DNA from: Strigops habroptila
Taxonomy: Eukaryota > Chordata > Aves > Psittaciformes > Psittacidae
Direction of reading: 5' to 3'
NCBI RefSeq assembly: GCF_004027225.2
Contig: NC_044282.2
Span: forward strand, 71,535,787 to 71,599,786
DNA length: 64,000 nt
Under the pieces are notes generated by a model. The model was not told the origin of the DNA. It ran no database searches and saw nothing but the letters and a program-made list of their open reading frames with translations. Position numbers and translations under genes: made by a program. Positions 32,298 through 44,060 of this stretch are shown here, in pieces; the stretch's first letter is position 1; each line of letters starts with the position of its first letter.

Positions 32298-35200
32298 GAT
32301 ACAGATGTGGTATCTTCTTAGACTGGTGACAGCAAGATGTAATGAGAAAGTATCATTTATTCTACTCCCTCCAGTTCAGTTTCATTTGTAACCTCAAAAA
32401 TGGTGTCTTGAACATGATCATCGTGTATTTTGTCTCCTGTAGTAGGTATGAACTCTTCTTCCAATGTTTTCTGTGAGAATACACCAGCATCAGTGGCAAC
32501 ACAGACCATGTGAGTATAAACGTGCAGGAACTGGCCAGCACCAGTGCTTAGAGTAAAAACCTAATTCTGCTTTGACAGATTCCCTGCACGACTTTAGCCA
32601 GTTCTCCTGGGTATTTGATACCCAGATATCTGTACAAGAAGGCAAAGGTAATCCTGCCTTCAGCAGAGCACTCTGAGGATGACTGCGCTGGGGACTGGAA
32701 GGGACTCTGATGTAGAGCATCTGTAATGAGCCTCAGATACTTAAACCCAATCCTTCTGATGGAAACATTTATAGCCCTTTAGTTCCTAATTCCAGCTATA
32801 CATTACCACATCAGCAAGATGGAGCAAGATAAGCCTGTTGTCTTAACCAGATATCTACCAGCTGATCAGTTAGCATTTGACTGTGCTAAGCCAGCACACT
32901 TACTTCTGTGTGCCTCCCTATTCTGCAAATGATGCAATTATCTGGTGTTTTAAAAGAGAAGACACACAAAAAGCAGTGTTTTGTGAACTACCTGATGCCA
33001 CCATGGTCCCAAGTGACCCAGCCCAGCTCTGCTGCGTGCCTGCTATCAGCATCGCTCGTGCACTCTGAACAGCTTGTCCTTACCCCGTCACTCCACACAT
33101 GGGAGACTATCCCCTTATTACCCTCACCCAGGGCCCTGACCTCAATTATTAACTGTGTTTAGCAAGAACATTATTAAACCTGACTCTCTGCTCCCAGATG
33201 AGCTATCATGTGTCTCTCTTTAACCCAGCAGGAACCTTTTTCTCACCCCATGCCCTTCTTATTACCCTTTAATGTGCCCTGAAGCCTCTGGAGCAACCCC
33301 ATCCATCCCAGACAACATCATTTCTAGGAGAGTAAAAAAAAGCCAGAAGAGCCCATTCCTGACGATTTTTTCCTAACTGCCTCTCAAACATCTTTCTATT
33401 TCCTTTCTATTTTAATCAACCATCTCTAATAAAAAATTCTCTCCAGTCACAGAAAACTGCTCAGCTGCGGATTAAAGCATGTTACAGTTTTGAGCAGGAC
33501 ACTAGTTCTTTATACCTATGAAAACTGATCACAACTATCACAATTAAAAAGCAAGTGGATATTAATAACTAACTACTGATTAGCTTACATTTTAATTGTG
33601 GATTTTATGCCAAACAACAACAGGAGTGCCACTGAAACATAATATCAAGTGTCAGCAAATGTCTCCACTTCTGTGCTTGGCAAATGCAGCTCATGATGTG
33701 TTGATGACACCAAGGCATTGATGGGCATTGGGCAATGCTCTATGCTCCTCTCAGGTTTTGGCACAGGAACAGCTCTGCACCAGGCTGCGGCTGGGGCATA
33801 ACCCTGGCTGTAAGTTAGAGCAGTCTTAAAGCAGCTTTACTTCATACACAGCAGCAAAAGCCCAACAGAGGCTGTTCCAGCAGCTCAACTGAGGAGACCT
33901 CAGCAGCCTCTAATCCTGTTTCCTCCTTCCTCACTCCTCTTCTGGTGACTTTTATGCAGTGGGATCTGTCAGGGCTCATCTCATGTTGGCAAGAGAATGC
34001 CTCTGTGTCACCCTCAAAACCACAGGAGTGTGGGAGACCCTGGGTTAATTCATAACCTCAGCTGGTTAGAGATAGCTGCAGTGTATCTGCATCTCACGGC
34101 AAGGCGGTAGCCTTTGCATAACCTATTCAGCAGTGATGGTGGTTGCCCAGCCGGCAATGCATCTCTCCCATCTCCTTCTTTTCCACTACCAGACACCATA
34201 CCAGAGGTCATTGTTGCACTGCCCCATGGCTTCACCCTATCATACCTCACGTTAGTACTGTCTAACTTGCTCCATCCACCCAGCCAGGCAATCTCACATC
34301 CCTCCCAACACCTCCCTGTGGGAGCAAAACTACTCTGGGGCTGCACTTCTGAAGATAACCACCATATTTCTCTATTCCCACCACTGTCCTCTACGGCATG
34401 TTCACACAGTGCCCATCATCCCAAGGTCCTCATCTCCTTCAGAGCCCCTAGGTGCTGCTATATTGCAAAGAATACACGTCAATGAACAGAGAGCACACAA
34501 ACATACATCAAACCTGCCCTTTGGCTTATGGGAAGCAGCAGAAAAACGCAGCAGCCATCAAATAAAACACTATGACTGAATACTGCAAGCACGGTGAACG
34601 CTTTGTGGATGAGATGCTCCCTCCCCTCAACATATTTGTTTTCAATACCCACAAAGTAGTATAATGTCATTTAGCGAGGAAAATCCTGGCAGCCGATGCA
34701 CAACCTGGCAGAGCTACAAGTACTGTAGGTGTTACGATACACACACAACATGCTTTACAAATAGAAAGCGGTTTCCAGAGTTCTTGAATATATTCTAATT
34801 TCCCCCCACCTCTGCCCAAAAAAGCTGCAGTTATGAAAATACTGAAATATTAAACTAGAAATCTGAAGAGAGTTGTGTTTTTTTAAAGCTCTCTTTTCAG
34901 CTATTCCTTCTGCTCTTTTTTTTTTAAGGCAGGTATGTTTTTAGCAACTTAAACAGGTTGGGTTACCCACAAGAAGTAGTAATTTTTCCACCTCGCAGAT
35001 TGAGGTATTCATCCCCTCTTTAACCAGTTCTAAATTTATTCTTCAGTATTATTCAAATAGAAATATTTGCATGTACACCCTGCATCGGATAAAACCCTTT
35101 CAGTCCTAACCCACGGGTAGAAACCACACAAATGGAGAAGATTAACAAAATGCACCTTCTTTGAATCCAAAGAGCCTTTGGAAGAAAGCCTTCCCAAAAT

Positions 35201-35354
35201 CCATCCTGTCTCAGTTAATCATATTGTGTCTTCATTTTACAGGAGAAGCCTGCTCAAGAGCAAACCTAGTACCTGTACAACACACAATGAGATATACCCT
35301 TACCTAAAGAGCTTGCTGGCTGATGGCCACACAAGTAAGGAGCTATTTGGCTAA

Positions 35355-35440
35355 TTTACAGGTGGGAGACCAAAGAGAAATGAGACCGAATGAACCACTC
35401 AAGGCCACCCAAGACACCTGTGTCACCACCAAGAACTGAA
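35355..35440 (-). mobile_element. Possible MIR-like SINE fossil
   Basis: TTTACAGGTGGGAGACCAAAG followed by GAACCACTCAAGGCCACCC resembles the MIR antisense pattern TTTACAGATGGGGAAACTGAG plus TGACTTGCCCAAGGTCAC. Diverged. Confidence 0.35.
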
Positions 35441-38400
35441 TGGTTTCCTTGCACTAATGCCATGCCTCAGTCACAACACAAGGCTTCCTTCCCAAGAAAT
35501 CACATCACCTGCTTCTTGTGAACTTTCAAGGTGCAGAAAAGCTGAGTTTGAACTTCTTCAACCCTCTGTGGTCACCAGTTTCACTCTCAGGTGCAGTGAC
35601 CACACTCATTTTCAGGAACATAGACTCCTTGCAGAGCATTCAGGTGTGAGCAATGAGTCACACAGCTGTTTGTCAACATCCAACCTTCCCATCCGAAGCA
35701 AAGCACCTGTACTCTTTGTGGGAGGGTCCTTTCACACAACATCACAGTGGAGACACCAACCTGATCCTGCAGGGAGTATCCCAAGGACATATCATGCACT
35801 GCTAACAGTAACATTAGCACCGTACCAGCATCCTATACCTGAACCTAGAAGGGGAGCTGTTGGGGCCTTACTTGTGAGCAGTGCTTACTTTTTGCATGTA
35901 ACAGAGAAGGTCAGCATAGAATTGAGTAAGTCTTGCTGCTTTGGTGAGCACTAACTATACAGTGGTCATCCACACAGTGAAAATACGTCAGAAGTTTCTT
36001 GTGGGAACCTGAATGGCTGGGCAGATGTCTGCTGGTGACATCCAAACCCAGTGTCCTAACAGCTTCATAGGTATTTTCATAACCCAAATGAAGGTGTTTC
36101 CAGTTTGGCTCAGATTAAAATCTCCAAGATGCTGTTCTGTTTACTTCCTTGGTATGGGGGATTAGCAACCAGGCAATGGGTTCCCCTACAGGGAGAAGGG
36201 CAAGGTGGAGGATAACTGCAGTCTATGTCAGGTTCATCAGGCTGTGCTACCACAAGTACAGGAGGACCTCAGGAAGCAGGAACTGGAAACTACTACGGTT
36301 TCTCAGGCTTCGTGACCTGTTTATTCCTGCAGCCTACACAAGTACCATGTTCAATCCAACACATCTGTTCCACAAACAGAAGCATCCTTTCCAATTGCAA
36401 ACATCCAGGCCGCCAGCATGGAACATCTCTCAAACATCTTTTAATTGCTACACATGAGGCAACCATGGGCCTTCACGTAGGTTGTGATGAGGGAGAAGCC
36501 CTCATGTTGCACTGCTACTGAAGAGGGGATGACGTGATGCTGAGAACAGGGCTAGCAGTGTGGTACTTGCATCAGCTGCAGATCACGACCACAAGGTCTG
36601 TCTGTAGCCTGAGGACAACAACTGAGAGAATAAGTTGGTGCAAATTACATGAATTACCTAAATAATGCTTGCTAGAAAATTACATCTGAGGAATAACACT
36701 AAAATAAAGTATTACTCAGCAAAACATGGGGCTGAGTGATGGTGTCTTTAGCATTTCTTACGTGTTTGCAAACAGACTCCCATCTTTACAACTCTGTTGG
36801 GTCAGAACTTCACCTGGCCAGCTCCACTAAGGTGAACTCAACAATGCTAGCTCTGAATTCATGATTTACAAGCATTTGCTGATAGTTACTGCAGCCTATT
36901 GTCTGTCTCCAGGTTGTTGGCTAAATCCAGCAGTATTCCTTGTGGTATTTCCACCTCCTGCTGCTTCACAGGTGCCCCAAGTCATTGGGTTATGAATGAT
37001 GAGCCCAGCTTTGCAACACCATCAAGCCATTTGTGAAAGGCTTTCTAATCTGGCTCTTCCCCTTGACAGGTTGAGCTGGAGACATACCCCTGACCATCAG
37101 TCCAGTCTCCAGATCAGCTGAGTCCCAACCCAGCAGACCATGCGGTTAAGTCCTGAGGGACTTAAGCATGTGCTTAAGTTCTCTGCTGGATCAGTGCCTT
37201 TACAACCAGTCCGACTGCTTTGTTAGCAGTGCTGAGCACCAGGGCTGAGCTCCAACAGGAAATAGCAGCTTCCCTTTGAAGTCCTGCCACTGATGTTCAC
37301 GTAGGTGGGACTTCAAAGAAGAGCCACCGCTTCCCCTCCCAGTATCGGAGGCCCCAGTGTTGGAGAAGCAGTACTGCTGGTTTTAATTGCATTAAGGGAT
37401 GCTTTAGGGCAGACGATTCAGCCCTGCTCAGAAAAAGGACAACTTAGAAAGGTTCCCACCTGCTGGCAGGAGACCCAAGGAAAGGTTAACTCGCATCCCA
37501 AAACACTCCTTAAAACAAAGGTCTGTGGAAAGAAATCTCATCCCGTTCTGTTAACTGCTTTCCTTTAGCGCCACTTAAAACTGCCTTGTGTGTGCCTTGT
37601 GAGCATCTAGTTTACTCTGGAGCTGTACTCCTGGCCACCATAAGGAACCCTCGCCAACTGGGATGTGGATGAGGAATGGTCAACCTCAGCTCTCATAATA
37701 GTGATCACTGGAAAAACTGACCTCGACAACAGCTAAACCGAGTCAATGTGAAGAAATAGCCCCACAGGCAACCTGCATGGCTGACTGTGCTGTTTGACTG
37801 GCTGTACCATCATACACAGGAACAACTTCAACTTCTCTGTATCTCTTTTCCTTGAGGGAAAACAAAGCAGAGAAATCCACATCCCAGATGGTGTAAATCA
37901 ACTCAACTGGTATCAAAACATGGCTCCACCTTTTCTCTTTCCAGTCTTGCAGATTGCCAGTGTCCAGCTCTTCTCTATATCTTCAACCAGAAGCAAGACC
38001 CAGTCAGATGGGAGAGGGATCAGACCTCTAACAGAAAGCCCAGAGAACCACTGAGTACTGAAGGCACTAGAGAAGTAGCCAGCGTGCCCAGGGAATGAGA
38101 AACAGTGCAGGCTTTACATGGATTTGCAAAGCTCTTCCATATTTATATTCCTTGTTTTTCTCTTCCCTGGAATTCACTTCATATATCCAGATTCCATATA
38201 TTTCCACATTCAAAAGCTGGCTGCATAAGCAGGTGTGGATTTTGAAGGAAGATGGGTAATATTGTGCTGTTTGAGGACTGAGTACTTGGTGACCTCACTA
38301 CGTGGAGTTCAGCTGAGCTTTGCTCTTCGGGTCACTGACTTGCCATAACCTGGTCATCTCACCTGGTCATTTTGTATTTTGTACCTCTACACACAAACAC

Positions 38401-41400
38401 TTGCACATTGTTTGTAGAGTCAGCACTAAAGCAGTCTATGCCAATGGGGAGTAATAACAGGAGGAATTTTATCCCAGTAAAACCAGCTAAGCAAAGATGT
38501 GCCCCAAAAGTGCAATGAGAGCTTGATGCCAGACCCTGAGGGGCTGACAGCAGCAGCATCACTGTGGTGTGACAAGACTGGACTTGACCACTCAAATGGT
38601 CCCAGCCTAAACCCTAATGTGTGTTCTGGTGTGAAGAATGACCAAAACGCTGAACTAAAACAATTTCTGGCTCAGGAAGGAAAAATAAGTATGGAAAGTC
38701 ACTCATGTGCCTTTCAGCAGCACAACCATGTGGCTATGGCGTTGCTCAACCAACTCAACAGCAGAACAGCTTGCATGGAAATGCTTGGAAAACACCTCTT
38801 TCTATCAACAGAGAAGAGATATTTTCCGTCAAGACGTTTCTCTTAAAGTTTTGAGCTTCTACCAAAAAAATGCCAATTTGCATTTTCAGCCAAAATTATG
38901 CAACTATTCCATATTCAGCAGTTTCCTATTAAAGATTCTTGGGATTTAGGAGTCTGGGGGGTTTAATTGCTATTTTTTTCTGAATATTTAATCAACATTT
39001 TCCACTGGGGGTGAAAAAACATTCTGGCCAAGTGCAGGTTTCCTTGCAAGGATGAGAAGGGCAAGAGGGAGGAGGGGTCGCTGTATTTTTCCTTAAAGAC
39101 ACAAACATTCTCTTATAACTGAAGTCACCGCTGCACTTGCGAGCCTGACAAATATAGGGGCCTTAAAATCAATCAATAAAGAAAGAGCTTGACCACAAAG
39201 GAAGTTCTGGTCAACCCTTCACCTTTGCATCATAGACAACATTTATTTTATCACAGCCTTCAAAAAATTAAAATAGAAAAATGCATCTTCTTGGAAAACA
39301 GCAGTTATTTTCTTCCACTCCTCAGATATTTTTATAAGCCTGGTTCCACCAGCCTCCCTCATGTTCAGAATCACCTTACCCTGCAGGGCAGGCCATTTAT
39401 TTAGAGGTGAGATATTCTGTCCCAAGCAGGACACTAAGATGCCTCCACCCAACAAAAACTCTACTGTGCAGCTGAGCTGGACCAGCCTACATCCCAGGTC
39501 CAAGTCTGGTTTGAAGTATTACCCATACTGTCTGGATACTGGCCTCTATAAATAAACAGTCAGGAAGGTTTGGAGAAGAGCTGAAGCTTTCTCATTAATT
39601 GTGAGCAAGGAAGGAAGTTGTAGCTTACCAAAGACTGCAGGAATTCATAGCTCCCTCCTTCCTTTAATAGCACCGCTGGAGGCAGAGAGGATGGTCCAGC
39701 AAAATAGCCAAGACAACCTGTGAAATTAAATACTACACATGAGTAAGGGTGGCAGAACTTGCCTGACAGATACCTTTCTTGCTGGCTAATCATAACCACA
39801 ATTTATAGCTCTTTCCATTAAATCCTAGCAAAAAGACACAATGGCACAGAGACTAATTTGAGTCGCTGGCAAATGTATGTCTTAACCCATGTTTGTTCAC
39901 AGGATTGGTTCTGATGGTTTTTCATGTCCCTCCCCAGTATGTCTCTTTGATTGTTTATGTATTATCAGCTTCAGCAAAACTTCCACTGGGAAAAGGTTTC
40001 TCTGGTCCAGGAGGAAACTTCTGGTCAAAACACACATAAACAAACTGCCCAGAGCAGACAAGGGCTTCTGCATTCAGCTGGAGTGCAGAAGACATATATT
40101 AGAAGAACTTGGATCTCCGAAATCCAAGAGGGATATCTTAACCCCCAGTCAAGAGGCCATTCTTGGATGTTGCTTTCCTGTAGGAGTCATTTCAGATTGG
40201 ATGTAAGTCATAAAATATTTGCTGGTAAGAGCAAGACCAATTCTGCGGCCCAGAGGCCAGGACACTGAACCAGAAAGAGCAGGAACATGACGCTGGGTCT
40301 TCTATACACCAAGCGACTTGGCTATCTGCTGGCTTACTGCAGTAATAAGAAAAGCCCCAAACTCCTTTACAGATCCTGTGCCTTTCAAGCAGAATGGAAA
40401 AACCTTGAAATCTCACAACATCTTGTGCAACAGGAGAACCATTTCCTACCCGCTGTTACAGGGAGGTTAGATCTGCAGCGTTTATCACCTCTTGTCGCCA
40501 AAGTCAGAATCTGGCCTGCTGCCTTCCACTCTAATTCAGAATGCACTTTCATCTCTAGTATAAACACTGAGAAATATCAAAAGCCCTGTTGACAGTAGTG
40601 CTCTCATTTTCTGCTTTAAGAACTTGCCAAAATGCACAAAATTAAGCTCACCGAGTCACAGTGGGCTGTTTTGTCAGTTTATCCAATCGGTAACGTAATA
40701 CTATCGCAACCTCTATCATTCTCCCTCTTTTCTCTTTTTTGCTTCCCCACCCCCTTCCTTTCTTTCTTTCTTTCTCAAACAAGAATTTCCCCTGGAAGGG
40801 AACACAGTTCCTCCAAAAATTAAGTCACAGCATCGAATTTCAAACCCCCAAATATAAATCAAGTATCGTTCTGTTGACACTGAGGAATATTACTTTGTGT
40901 GATGCATGATGCTGAAGCATTGTCCAGGCCATAGTCAGTAGACTATGGATATTACAGTGCTAAAGGAGGTTCTTTGGGAATTTCCTCTGAAATCACAGGA
41001 GTCAGAAGGAGCTTGCTTCACTGTCTCTTACCTACTACCTCAAAGAGCACATTTGAAAACCGGCTCCCTGTGTTTTAACTTTTCTTCCTTGCTCCTTTCA
41101 AAACTAACAGGAAATTCTGGGCCTCAAAAAAATATAGAATTAGGCTTGTTCTTATTTCATCAACAAAACCAAGAGCAGAATAAGTAACACCATTTAACAA
41201 ACAGCAATGCTGTGGAAAACTTCTAGGAAAAGAGGAGCAATGCCAAATGTTTCTTATGCACTGGAGTTCCTAAGCAGGGCAATACATCCCCATAGCAAGG
41301 CATGCATGACATTTGCAAATGACCTTCACTTGAAATCAAAGTGTAACATATATTACCTCAGTACATAATTCATTCTAAATCTATTAATGACTCATTAACA

Positions 41401-42478
41401 TATTAGCAGCAGTAGTGGTGTTAATAGGAGTAATACCACTAATAAAGCCATTGTTAGTGCTAACAGGTTCCAACATGCTAGTTCTTCTACATGCATATAA
41501 CAAAAGGATTTGTGACCCAGCATCACAGAGGTGGTGAGACGAGAAGTTTGATAGCCCTAGCTATTCATGCAATGTGTGCTATTAACTCTTGTTATCTCCC
41601 GGAGGAATAAAGGAAGATCTAAATGTGCAATCATATGGATTGTTCAGGTGGAAGATTCCTGATGGTATCTTTGCTGGACATGAGATGAAACCCTAAAGAA
41701 TGGGTGTTGTTTTCATATTCCCTAAATGTTTCTGTTAGTACTCCATCAGGTGTGAAGGGCCTTGTAGGGCCTAATGAGCTCTTGTGGAGATTTCTACACG
41801 AATACTCTCACCTCGGAAAGGTTTTATGAAGTCATTTTGCAGAGCTTGTCAAGAACTATGGGGCAGGATAACACACAGCCTTAAAAAAGCTGTTATATGT
41901 CTTGTTTTCTACCTTTGATTTCCTTGCTTGGAAATCTCATCTGAAAGGACTTGAGGAATCAATCTGTTACTCTATTTATGATTCTTGATCATAGAGTGCA
42001 GATCTGATTCATTGTAAGTGCAAACGCTGCTCAGAAGATTTGGGGTGAAATACAGGTTCAGGTTTCAAGTGTCCTTAAAAATCTGCTGCTTTAAGAACCC
42101 AGCTTTGGGCTCAGGCCCTTCCGTGGTTCTAAAAAAATCACTAGGAAAAGAAAACTGGACAGTATCCCTGGCTTCATGCACAGACAAAATCTGCAAGCAC
42201 AGATCTGCCTCCGCACCTCCATGATCATGAGCCATTCTGTGGGATCTTGCCATGTATCCCTGAATCTCTGGGATCCAAAATCCACACTGCAATGGAAAGT
42301 AAGACTGGGCAGGCTGGGAGGCACAGCTGGGATGGAAAATAGCCACAGCAGCTTTATATAAGAACAATAAAAAGCAAGACTATAATCACCTTCCTGCTCA
42401 CCCTCGCCGTGCTGCAATGAAGTCTCTGCCACTAACATCTCATCTACATACAAAGGTAGAGCATCCTTCAGTGTATGG

Positions 42479-42513
42479 GAATAGTGAATGTAGTGAGAAT
42501 AGTGAATGTAGTA
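42479..42513. repeat. Tandem duplication, 2 x 18 bp
   Basis: Unit GAATAGTGAATGTAGTGA, followed by a second copy that loses identity at its last base. Confidence 0.9.
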
Positions 42514-42654
42514 CAGCTCTTGCTGGAAAGAAGAGTTGTATGGTGTAAGCATCTGACACCAAAATAACTGCATTCATGTGAGGTCTTGTCCCACTATAAC
42601 CAGTGGTAAAAAATCAATATAGAATTATAATACAAATATTGTATCATTTTTCTT

Positions 42655-42854
42655 TCATAGAATCATAGAATAGTTTGGGTGGGAAGGGACTAACTGGTCC
42701 AAGCCCCCTGCAATGAGCAGGGACATCTTCAACTAGATTAGGTTGCTCAGAACCACATCCAGCCTGGCCTTGAATGTCTCCAGGGATGGGGCATCCACTA
42801 CCTCTCTGGGCAACCTGTGCCAGTGTTTTACCACCCTCATTGTAAAGAATTTCA
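42655..42854 (-). mobile_element. CR1 LINE 3' end, minus orientation
   Basis: Starts TCATAGAATCATAGAATAG, GTTTGGGTGGGAAGGGAC, and ends at TAAAGAATTTC. A small deletion removes part of the CTTCAAAGCTCATCTAGTC block after the GGGAC. Confidence 0.96.
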
Positions 42855-43710
42855 GGTAAGCCGGGCCTAAAAATGGTTCTTAGAGTAGCTGCCAGGAAAA
42901 TTGCTTAATATTCCAACCCTTTCTCAAGTCTCATGGTATCCAGTATGGCTTTTAAACCCTCTGTCCTTGCCATGGCACCAGCCAGCCTTGGGATCTGCCC
43001 AGAGACCCTCAAAACCAGCATCGTTGAAGATGCAAAACCAGGGAACCGATGCGGATCCAAATCCAGAACTCCAAAAGAAGTAAAGACCATAACTGTGGCC
43101 TATTCACTACCCAGATGTGCAGCTAAAGGACACCCATGGAGGCTGACCACGATGATATTGCTTTAGTGCTGCCTCAAGGGAGCTCACAGGCCCTGAGAGC
43201 AGCCAGTGATGAGTCTACCTCAGCCTTGCTGGAGATGGCTCGGGCCATCTGAGGAGTTGTCAGTGTTCACCTTCACAACTGGTTTATCTGGCTCCCACCT
43301 GCTGGTTTTTCGGAGCCCCCAAACTATTATTATCAAGAAAATTGTATTAATGACTACATGCCCCAGTGAGTAAGTAGACAGGCTCACCCACTGGGAATGG
43401 GAAAACAAATTCCCAAAGGAAGATCCCTCCTCCTCCCTTTCCTCAGGCTTACCTTTAGTTTTAAAGATGGAATCCAAACCAGCCCAGGTCACCCCACGCC
43501 AGCCAGAGGGTCAAGGCCCCAGGATCTTCCTTGCCTGTTTTTAGCCTCTTTCATAGCTTCATCCAGATCACCCAGATAATGGGCAGAAACCTGCTAAGTG
43601 TGGGCTTGCTGGAGTAACCCTGACACCTTGCCATAGCTGTATGGTCCTAAGATTTCTCCTCCAAATTGAACAACCCCCTGCAACCTCCACTGGGGTCAAA
43701 GACAGCAAGT
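42855..43710. other. Intergenic, no gene seen
   Basis: Nothing recognised apart from short frames without family resemblance. Confidence 0.5.
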
Positions 43711-44060
43711 CACAGGCAGGGACACCTTCCACTAGAGGAGGTTGCTCCAAGCCCCTGTGTCCAACCTGGCCTTGAACACTGCCAGGGATGGGGCAGCCAC
43801 AGCTTCTCTGGGCACCCTGTGCCAGTGCCTCAGCGCCCTCATAGTAAAGAATTTCCTCCTAATGTTTAATCTAAATACCCCCTCTGTCAGTTTAAAGCCA
43901 TTCCCTTTTGTCCTGTCACTACATGCCCTTGTAAAAAGTCCCTCTCCAGATTTCCTGTAGGCACCTTTCGGTACTGGAAGGCTGCTCTGAGGCCTCCACG
44001 CAGCTTCTCTTCTCCAGGCTGAACAGCCCAACCCTTCCAGCCTGTCTTCATAGGATAAGA
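43711..44060 (-). mobile_element. CR1 LINE fragment lacking its extreme 3' tail, minus orientation
   Basis: Begins inside the element at CACAGGCAGGGACACCTTCC, so the usual 3' terminal 60 bp including the 8-mers are missing. It continues to CCAGCCTGTCTTCATAGGA. A 117-codon minus frame (43732-44085) keeps the pol C-terminal pattern (LNIRRKFFTMRALRHWHRV). Confidence 0.94.

Larger units (their letters stand above)
32298..42654. other. 10.3-kb intergenic stretch without recognisable CR1
   Basis: No gene, RNA or CR1 tail found. A weak MIR-like fragment lies at about 35355-35440. A pyrimidine run (TTTC repeats) lies at about 40735-40775, an AT-rich stretch with TAAT motifs at 41335-41470, and an 18-bp tandem pair at 42479-42513. 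The longest frame (35457-35954, 165 codons) looks like chance. Confidence 0.55.

Noticed and set aside
35457..35954. 165-codon plus-strand frame as a possible gene
   Set aside because: No family resemblance, no splice or promoter context, and a length expected by chance in a 64-kb window.
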